A stretch of DNA of 64,000 nt, taken from the NCBI GenBank assembly GCA_010015655.1, contig ML976730.1:60218-124217 (forward strand), written 5' to 3'. Positions 55,778-64,000 of this stretch are shown here, in pieces (the first letter of the stretch is position 1; each line of letters starts with the position of its first letter). Both the position numbers and the translations under genes were made by a program. The notes below the pieces were generated by a model. That model saw only the letters and a list, made by a program, of their open reading frames with translations. It searched no databases and was not told the DNA's origin. The stretch is from Bimuria novae-zelandiae CBS 107.79. Taxonomy: Eukaryota > Ascomycota > Dothideomycetes > Pleosporales > Didymosphaeriaceae.

Positions 55778-58700
55778 TGTTACGATCCAGAAGTCGACGG
55801 TGGGACGGCGAGCCTTATGACGGCATTCGGGTCCCACCTCAGGCTTACGTAACGTCCCAGGCTGTTTCAGACGCCAAGACCATAAGACACCGTGGGACCA
55901 CGTGACCCCGATCACGTGACGTCCTAGAGAATCCCATGGGATCCCACGACGCCAGGATATAGGACAACGTGGGTGTCACGAGAGCAATGAGCAAGATGTC
56001 TAAGGCCTAGGTAGGCTAGATCAATATACTGCGTTCGGTATCTACATGTAGGTATAAGACGTTAAATAAGGAGAAAAGGTCCTCTCCCCCTTAACTAATA
56101 TAAATCTATCTTTTTACTTTGTTACGCGCCCTTGCTAAGGGTGGCTAGCACTATATTTTAACTAATTAGCTAGCAGACAGGTTACCCGTTTACTAATCTA
56201 TTAGCTAGCTACTAGCGCGCGACATCTCTAAGATATACTACTACTAGCAGTATATCTATGCTTATTAGGTAGCCTCTAAGGTTACTATAACATTAGGTCC
56301 CTCCCTCTCTTATAGTCTAAGCTTGCGAGGATCTGTGTAGGTGTCTAGTTTAATATTATTTTAAATAGCTATTTAATCTATCTATTAGGGTCCTCTTTAT
56401 TTGGGTACTTCTAGTAGTACTCCTTTATAGTAGTAGTATTAGTAAAGTTAATTACTAGCTCCTAGGTTAGGTTATTATATTTAGTCTACTTAACTTAGTA
56501 TTTATATCTTTTCTAGCGTTAATTAAAGCGGAGGTTAACTATTCTTTTAATATAATACTCTAGTTCTGCGTTAACTATTACTAGTTTGGGTGGCTCTACC
56601 TACTGTCCTGGCAGATAGGTGCTGTCTGGCTCTGCTGGCCGGAGTAGGTTTACATGGAACATGGGGTGTATCTTTATCGATTCGGGCAGCTCTAGTTAGT
56701 AGGCGTGCGAAGAGACTATTGTGCTAATTTTATATAGGCCTACGTTCTTCTAGTTAAGCTTCTTAGAGTGTTATTATATCCTTAAATTTTATGCGTCTAG
56801 CTAGACGTAATTACCTATCTAATAAGTAAGTACTAGTTATTATAAATAGTTTATATACTCCTAGTGTAAGGCTTGCGTCTAGGTTAGTTCTTTATAAATA
56901 AAATCTATTATATTTTTTATCTTATTTACTATATAATTAGTAGTAGCCGCGTTAAGCCTCTATTAGTAAAGCTAAGGTACTATAACAGGCAGTTTAAATC
57001 CTATATAAGGATTCTATTTATAGTAAATTAAAAAGGGTAATACCTATATTAACTTTAATACTATATTATTAGCTTTAAACTATATAATAAGTAATTAATC
57101 TACCTAATTATCTTGTGCGTAGCTAGTGTACGCGTGTAGTACTTACTCTATTACTATATTTACATTTTCTGTCTATCTATCTATTTCTAGGTAATATGCT
57201 AAGGATAGTAGCGCTGTAATCTTTAATCTATTATAAAGCTTAGTCTAGAACGTTAAGACAAACTAGCTACTTCTATTAAAGACTATTATAGTAGGCAGTC
57301 CTTAATTAGCCTATATATATTATAGGAAAAGTTACGCTATCTTTAGCGTAGTTATCTTTTTATAAGGAATTAGGTATCTATACTTACTTAATTAGTTAAC
57401 TACTACTATAATATTCGTGTATCCTCTTAATTTTAGTAAATCTATTATAAAGTCTATAGAGATATGTTGCCAGCGTCGTTCTGTAATAGGTAGAGGCTTT
57501 AGTAGACTATAGTACTTATCTCTAGATAACTTCGCTTTGCGGTAGGTGTGGCAGCAGGTAACGTATTACTTAATTATCTTAAATATCTTTAGCTAGTAGT
57601 ACTTTTGCTATAGTATCTCGAGTGTCTTACCTCTACCTAGGTAGCTGCCTATAGGTGAGTCGTGTGCGTGGCGCAGGAGCTTAATCTTAAGCCTATTATA
57701 ATTAGGTATTATTATGCGATCGCGATAGTATATATAATTACTTTTAATTTTATATTTACTAAGTATAACTCTTTTTAATCTCTAAGCTCTACTTTATAGG
57801 AGCTATAACGTCTTAGTAATTAGCTTATTATTTAAGTATTTATTATTAATAATCTGCGCAATCGTCCTATCTATAATTAATAAATATAAATTTATAGTAG
57901 AATTAAATAGCTCTAGGCGTAGTAGCGTTTAATTATAAGCTACTTCTACTTCTTCCTATACTAAAATATTTTATAATTATTACGTAAGCGCGTCCAGCTT
58001 TCTACCTTACTTACTAGAATAATAGGTAATTATAAATTAAAATTATAATAAGTATTTTAACTAGCAAGCTTATTTATAGCTTAACTACTTAGTTATCGCG
58101 AAGTACTGCAGATTCTTATAATTACTTAACACTTTAATAGGAAAGGCAGCGCCTTTTAACTTAGGTCTTTATTATTTAAAATAGTGCACGATTGCAAGCA
58201 GCTCCTTATTATATATCTTATAGTTACCTTTAGCGGGGTTTATCCTCCTAGAGTAGTAAGCGACTAGTTATAATTCTCTATCTTTATCCTTCTAAGATAG
58301 TACTCTAGCTATTACGTAGTTAGAGGCGTTAGCCTCTACTATAATTAGTAGTTTTAGATTAAAGTAGTAAAGTATAAAAGCACTTATAAAGGTAGCTTTT
58401 ACTTAATTAAACGCGTCCTTATAGGCGCTACTGAAATAAAATACCTAATCCTTCTTTATAAAATTTACTAGTAGTAAAGCTAGTCTTAAGAAATTAGGTA
58501 TAAATTAGTAATAAAAGTTTATAAAGGTTAGGAAAGCTCTTATATCCTTTATATTTTTTAGGTATTTCTAATTTTATATTACTTCTACCTTTTTTAGATC
58601 TACCTAGATGCCCTTTGTAGTAATTACGTATCTAAGGTATATAACTTAAGTCTAATAGAACTTGCACTTACTAATATTAAGTTATAAGCCTACTTTTTTT

Positions 58701-61700
58701 TATAGCTTTTAGCACTATGCGTACGTGCTAGTAGTGCTCTAAGAGCGATTTACTATATATTAAGATATTGTTAATATATGCTATGCAGAATACGTCTAAA
58801 TAAGGTTATAGCGTATTATTAACGTAGTACTAAAAAGTACTTATGGCGTTAGCTAGTCTAAAGGGTATTATAAGGTATTTAAATAGCCTATATCTTGTAT
58901 AAAAGGTAGTTAGCTATTTATCTCCCTTTGCTACTTATAGTTTATTAAAAGTAGTAATAATATTAAGCTTCGTATAGTACTTAGCCTTACTTAGGCAGTT
59001 TAGTGTTTCTTAAAGTAGAAAAATAAAATATTAGTTCTTAATAGTTAGCGCGTTTAACGCTCTATAGTCTATATAGAATTATAGTCCTTTACCTAGCTTC
59101 TTTATAAAGATTACTAATAAAGCTATAAGGGACTTACTAGCGCGTATAAAGCCTTTAGTAAGATATTTAGTAAGGTGCTTCCTTAGTACTTTTAGTTTAT
59201 CTTAAGATATGCTATACAGTAGTCTAAATCTAAGCTACTTACTACCTTAAAGTTTAATTTTTAAATTATATAACTAGTGTTTAGGTAGTCTATCTACTTC
59301 CTTTTGCAAGAACACATGTAGTAGATCGTAATACTTAGGCGGTACCTTAGTAGCTAGGTTAATATCTTTTTTCTCCGCTAGCGCCTTATTAATGTCTGCT
59401 ATTAATATAGCATAGATCTTATATCTTAGTTTTCTCGCTAGACTTATTAGGGGCGCTACTTATATTATATATATATTAAGCTATAGGGTAATAGTATAAG
59501 GTGCGTTATTATCTAACGCATTATCCTAAAGTAATTTTTCTAAACTATTAATTATAGGAGCTTTATTAAGGCTACTAATAAGTATTAGCTCTTACTCTTA
59601 TAACTAGTAGTATAGTAATTTACTCTAGTTATCGTGTCGCGCTCTTTATATTAAAGTAAGCTTTTAAATCTAAAGTAGAGGGGTTCTTTGCGTCTTACTA
59701 TTACTAGTTATATTATCGCTCTCTATAGTAGAGGAGCTCTCTAATCTAGCGCTAAAGTTACTACTTCTATATATATAGTAGTCCTAGTAGCGTTTAGCTA
59801 TAAATTCTAGCTATTTTATATTATAATTTAGCCTTACTTAATACTTATATATTTAAGGCTATTTAAGAACTATCTAGTACTAATTAGTAGTTGTTACGTA
59901 GAGCTTAATCTACTCTTTATAGTTCTAATAAAGAAGACGTATACTAGCTATATGCGTAATCTATCTATTATTAAGTTATTATTTATTAAATCTAGTAAGC
60001 TATATAATAAAGGGTAATAACTATAAACGTAGTTTTAAGTTGCGCGTAAGGTCTTAATAGATAAACCTATATTTTATAGCTTTAGTATTAATTAAGGTAA
60101 TTACTAATTATTTAGCGCTATCTTACTAAATTATATAAGAGATATTAATCTATATTTCCTAGGTTCTACCTAATAGATAAGTTTATAAATTTATTAAGAC
60201 TTGTATCTAGCGTAGTCCTATTAAGTAGCTTATCTCTAAGACTTTACTTTTCTTTATAATAAGCGTCGTTATCGCAAGCGCGATTAAGATAGGGAGCAAG
60301 AGCTTATACCTAATAATATATCTAATTTAGGTAATAACGCGCGTTGACCTAGAGAGCCTTTTTAATCTATAGTCTGTATCTATGTCTTCTTAGGACACTT
60401 CTTAGCTATATGTCCATGGGCGCTGCATGTGAAGCACAGTCCTTTCTATTAGTATTAGTCCTTCTTCTGCGCTAATAGAGTCGCGTGCAATAATGTATTA
60501 ATCTCTATTATATTTAGGTTAAGCTACTATCTTAGAGTCGTGTCCCTGTACGTGTAGTTTAATTAGTAGGTCGGGCGAGTAGGCAGGTATTAAAGGTTAT
60601 TATTATATTACGCGATTAGGTTAGCGTATTTATTAATATTAAATAGAATTTTAGCTTCTACTATTATATATTAAAGATTATTAAATAATAAGTAGTATAA
60701 GATATTAATCTACGCTTCCTTATTTAAATTAGTATCTACTATAAAGCGTTAAAATTTAGTAAAGTAGCTAAGGAAAGGGCGCTTTTTTTTACTTAAGGTT
60801 ATCTAGCTTGCTCTAGGCAGATAGCGTTCTGTTTAAATTATCGTACGTAGCGCGGAGGAAGGCGATTAGCTTCTTTATAGTAGCTATATTAGATTTTATT
60901 AGTATATCTATAAACGTTATAAAGTTATAATTAAGTTATAAGTATGCGTATATTAGCTTAGCGCGTTTAGTTAAATATTAGTTAGTATTACCTTCTAGCT
61001 TTATACGTAATTAAAAGATAAATAGAGGTAGGTCCTTTCTCTTACTAGTAAATATAGGCGGGTTAGGTAGTTAGTCGCTTAAGTACACTATCTTCATAGT
61101 TAATAAGCTATTACTAAATAGCGTTATAAAGAGCTCTAATAACTCCTTAGCTAGGGTTAACGTAAAGGAGTTAGTAAAGTAAATAGACTTTTTAGGCGTG
61201 GTAAGCTCCTTACGTAAAGCTTCTATATTAGCTTAATACTAAGCCTATATTTATTAAAGAGACTACTAAAAGGCTTTTTATTAAGCCTACTAAGCCTACT
61301 AAAAAGTTTTTTTATAGTATTTTAATCTATTTTATTATTACTTATATTATTAGGGTCGGGTCTACTACGCTAGTTATATTAGTTAATTAGTATTAATCTA
61401 ACGTAATATTATAAAAGTAATAAGCAAGATATCTAAAGCCTAGATAAGTTAGATTAATATACTATATTTAGTATTTACGTATAGGTATAAGATGTTAAAT
61501 AAGGAGAAAAGGTCCTCTCCCCCTTAACTAATATAAATTTATTTTTTTACTTTGTCGCGCGCCCTTGCTAAGGGTGGCTAGCGCTATGTTTTAACTAATT
61601 AGCTAGCAGACGGGTTACCTGTCTGCTAATCTATTGGCTGGCTACTAGCGCGCGATATTTCTGAGATATACTGCTGCCAGCAGTATATCCATGCTTGTCA

Positions 61701-61982
61701 GGTAGCCTCTGAGGTTACCGTGACAGTGGGATTCTATAGGATAAGGAGGATATATATACAGGACAGTTTCCTTTGTTATACTTCTTATAGTTAACTTATA
61801 TATCTTCTATGCGAGTACGTTCTCCTATATAGACTAATAGTTATTTTACTTTATTATAAGATTAAATTATCTAGCCTCGTGCTAAGTGTCGCATTAACTT
61901 ATACTACTAAATAATCTATAAAGCACCACGATACCTTACCGCCCTAACCTAGATCGGAACAAGGTGTGAGCGTCTCATAACA
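55778..61982 (+). repeat. solo LTR split by a gypsy element (middle layer)
   Basis: The LTR halves are 55778-55973 and 61731-61982, about 448 bp when joined, starting TGTTACGATCC and ending TCTCATAACA. An exact 5-bp duplication CTTTT lies outside (55773-55777, 61983-61987). The gap is filled by the gypsy element at 55974-61725. No internal retroelement sequence of its own remains. Confidence 0.85.
55974..61725 (-). mobile_element. Ty3/gypsy chromodomain retrotransposon, innermost layer, RIP-decayed
   Basis: Direct LTRs of exactly 319 bp lie at 55974-56292 and 61407-61725 (TGTCACG..CGTGACA on intact ends), flanked by an exact GTGGG duplication (55969-55973, 61726-61730). A purine tract (minus strand AAGAGAGGGAGGGACC) borders the left LTR, so it is the 3' LTR and the element reads right to left. 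Minus-strand coding remnants: gag zinc knuckle LCFTCSAHGHIAKKCPKKT at 60395-60436, mutated reverse transcriptase YINNILIY near 58.75 kb, integrase N-terminus SPIGSYLGRGKTLEILQQKY near 57.6 kb, and a chromodomain-side block (HPMFHVNLLRPAEPD) near 56.6 kb. Everything carries many stops. Confidence 0.92.
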
Positions 61983-63094
61983 CTTTTTGTAATTCTGCTT
62001 TAATAGCTAAAAACAGACGACGTCTAGAGGCCATAAATAATATAATAAATATAGTAATAATACAAAGAAAAGTATCTTATAATTATTATAAAACTATATA
62101 AACTTAATAGTAAGGTAGCTACTAAATTTATTAAATATAAATAATTATTATACGTTTTTCTAGCGCGCGCGCGTTTATATTTTAAAAAACTTTAGCTACT
62201 TTATTAAAATAAAGTTATTAGCGTATTTTAATATTAATATAGTAATTATATAGCTATTAGGCAGCGCTATATTTATATATTAATAATAAAAGCAATTAAT
62301 AGTCTATATAATAAGTATTAGTTTAAGCACCTCTCTATTACTAAAACTTAATTTAATATTTATAATATAATTACGCACCGTCTTTAACGTAAAGATGTAA
62401 AAATAATTAAACTTTATAATAATAATTTATTAATTACTACTAATGCCAATGCAAAAGCCAGTTTTGTCTATATTATAAGTGTCTAATAGGGTAACGCTAT
62501 AGGTGTATATTACCTTTTTAAGCTTAATAAAATAATAGCTATAAGGTTTAAACGTTATTATTACTATATAATTAATATGCTGCGACTTCTACTTTATATA
62601 ATAGTAGTCTAAATTTTTTAATAGCTATTATAATAGCTAGTCCTTACTAAGTAAGGGAGCTTTGCTATTAGGGTACGCGTAATTAGGGATATATTAAGTA
62701 GCACCTTTTAACTATAGCATAAAGCATAGCATACCAATAGTATTATAGTAATATATATATAACTTTAGCGCTTTATCCTAGATTTTTAAAAGTTATAGAT
62801 TCGTGCTACTATAATTATAGTAGCTAATCTAGCCTCTAGCGCGCGCTTAAAGTTATAAAATAAGTACGCTCTATTCGCGTGCTATAGCTATAAAATTAAA
62901 TATTTTTAAGCTAAATAAACTAAAAAGATAATTAAAAATACGCTGCTTAATTTTATAGCTCTTACTATAATATTTAGGCATAGTTATAGGTTATTTATTA
63001 AGAAAATAGAAAAATCCGCGATAAAAAGTTACGTTAGGCTGCGAAGTTACGTTGGGCTGCGCAAGGCCAACCTCCGGTTGGCGTGTGGGGCGAG

Positions 63095-63693
63095 TATATG
63101 CAAAGATTGCGATCTTCTCCAGGCGACCACGTGCTGCGCTCCCAGTTCTCGGAAAAGAGAAGGGAATATAAGTACGTGTTAAGCCCTTCTTCTGCGATCT
63201 TCTTGACAAAACCCTTGCTCCATGCCTCACTCATGAAGCCCGAGTATTCTGTGTTCAGATAGTAGAAGTCGGGATACAGCCGTTCGACGGCTTGATATCC
63301 TTCTTTCTTCCACAATCCGCCGATGTCCTTATTGATGGTGAAAGTGATCATGGGCCCATTTTGTAGGTCGACCGAGAATGAGATGTCGCACAGGTACCCT
63401 TTGATTAGATGACGTCGCCAGGCGGGCCAGGGCATGCAAAATTCCCAGAGAGTCTCAGGCAACGAGACATACATGTCGAGAGATCTCGCGACGATGAGCG
63501 GTCGAAGGTCAATCGGCCTGCCGGTGACAGTAGTGTCTACATCGATCCAGCTCTCGTCATAGAAGCCCACGTCTTTGAAACGTATCCAATGAGTGAATAA
63601 ATCACCCCTCATGAATGCGTCAAAGTATTCTAATGGGACTTTTGCATAGTAAAGAGGAAAGTGCTTGATGATCAATGGTCTAAATGAAGCCAA
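63095..63693 (-). pseudogene. fragment of an unidentified gene between two transposons
   Basis: An open frame of about 200 codons in normal-composition DNA (for example DTTVTGRPIDLRPLIVARSL and WEFCMPWPAWRRHLIKGYLC) reads leftward. It crosses directly into the terminal repeat of the transposon ending at 63094, so its last 20 codons before the stop at 63034 come from that TIR. At its 5' end there is no in-frame ATG before about residue 29, and a new transposon appears to start near 63700. The original gene is therefore likely truncated at one or both ends. I do not recognise the family. A start in an upstream exon cannot be excluded. Confidence 0.5.
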
Positions 63694-63844
63694 AGTTAGC
63701 TATTGTCGTTTCCGAAATACCGTCCCGCCCCACTTTGGCTGATTTTTCTGTCAGCACTTAGTAATCGATTCCTCACCAACACTTTCGTACACCTGTTTTG
63801 TGAGCGATAAAATGATTACACAGAACATTCACCCCAGGTAAACA

Positions 63845-64000
63845 ATGCCGCAGGATCCAGGGAGACCTACCGGGTACCGCCTGCAGCCATCGCTTATCCA
63901 GGCCATCGTGGATCGCGTCAACGATGGGAAAAACAATGAAGCTATCCACAGAGAGCTCGGCGTCGACCCAAAAACAGTACGCAAATACAGGCTTAACCTA
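63845..64000 (+). CDS. N-terminus of a transposase, runs off the right edge
   Basis: The ATG at 63845 opens 52 codons to the window end. The sequence SLIQAIVDRVNDGKNNEAIH then RELGVDPKTVRKYRLNL is a helix-turn-helix of the type that begins Tc1/mariner transposases. The first 140 bp upstream (from about 63700) probably contain its left terminal repeat, but the partner repeat lies outside the window. No RIP-type stop in the visible part, unlike every other transposase here. Confidence 0.65.
   Translation, partial: MPQDPGRPTGYRLQPSLIQAIVDRVNDGKNNEAIHRELGVDPKTVRKYRLNL

Larger units (their letters stand above)
55014..63094 (-). mobile_element. Pogo/Fot-type DNA transposon, outer layer of a three-level nest
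   Basis: Inverted termini of about 54 bp at 55014-55067 and 63041-63094 (outer end CTCGCCCCACACGCCAACCG) with few C/T differences. TA lies outside both (55012-55013, 63095-63096). Without the inserted solo LTR and its nest (6210 bp with duplication) the element is 1871 bp, the normal size. Minus-strand remnants near 62.4-62.5 kb read NIDKTGFCIGI, the DDE_1 MDEKGFxIGI motif. The rest is AT-rich decay. Confidence 0.85.

Noticed and set aside
55778..61725. One gypsy element with 515-bp LTRs starting TGTTACG
   Set aside because: The right end lacks the first 196 bp and the flanks do not match. Placing the LTR start at 55974 gives equal 319-bp LTRs and a perfect GTGGG duplication; the leftover pieces form a separate solo LTR with CTTTT.

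Overview
The window looks like a chromosome segment of a filamentous ascomycete (Pezizomycotina, most likely a Dothideomycete; the class is inference). Genes are compact and mostly split by 43-82 bp GT..AG introns. Families include CCZ1, a mitochondrial Met-tRNA formyltransferase, a PP2C phosphatase, TCF25/RQC1, PHO89, a rhamnogalacturonan acetylesterase and a Zn2Cys6 regulator. Mobile elements show C-to-T/G-to-A decay with CAG/TGG turned into TAG, the signature of repeat-induced point mutation (RIP). No rRNA, tRNA or CRISPR was recognised. Exon borders were placed by hand from splice signals, branch points, frame and family conservation.

Layout. 1-1019: decayed F-box gene. 1857-4533: Fot1/Pogo-type DNA transposon holding two solo LTRs in opposite orientation. 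5.1-16.3 kb: conserved block of a GPI-anchored aspartic protease, CCZ1, FMT1, a mitochondrial PP2C phosphatase and TCF25/RQC1, with two divergent promoter pairs. 17.8-20.0 kb: pseudogene of a fungal-specific family. 20.7-25.0 kb: two Pogo-type elements head to tail. 25.7-31.7 kb: sugar transporter, short-chain dehydrogenase, hypothetical gene and MCT-like transporter. 31745-37447: full-length chromodomain Ty3/gypsy retrotransposon in the 5' flank of that transporter. 40.1-43.5 kb: PHO89 phosphate permease and rhamnogalacturonan acetylesterase. 44.1-45.8 kb: decayed mariner-type element. 46.4-48.8 kb: secreted HExxH protein and a tandem pair of tiny Cys-rich zinc-ribbon genes, one dead. 49.1-54.7 kb: probable beta-galactoside uptake and hydrolysis cluster (sugar permease, Zn2Cys6 regulator, intracellular beta-galactosidase-like enzyme). 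55.0-63.1 kb: three-level nest of transposons. 63.1-64.0 kb: gene fragment trapped between two transposons.

How the genes relate. CCZ1, FMT1, PP2C and TCF25 are unrelated housekeeping functions sharing divergent promoters. The clearest functional unit is the permease-regulator-glycosidase trio at 49-55 kb; its regulator carries an in-frame stop that may disable it unless a longer intron is spliced. The secreted protease, esterase, HExxH protein and micro-protein pair sit next to transposon islands, a layout typical of plant-associated fungi.

The most novel signals are the tandem micro-protein duplication with spliced 5' leaders, the exactly dated transposon nests (all insertions keep perfect target-site duplications), and a consistent pattern in which RIP strikes the inner halves of LTRs but spares the outer edges.
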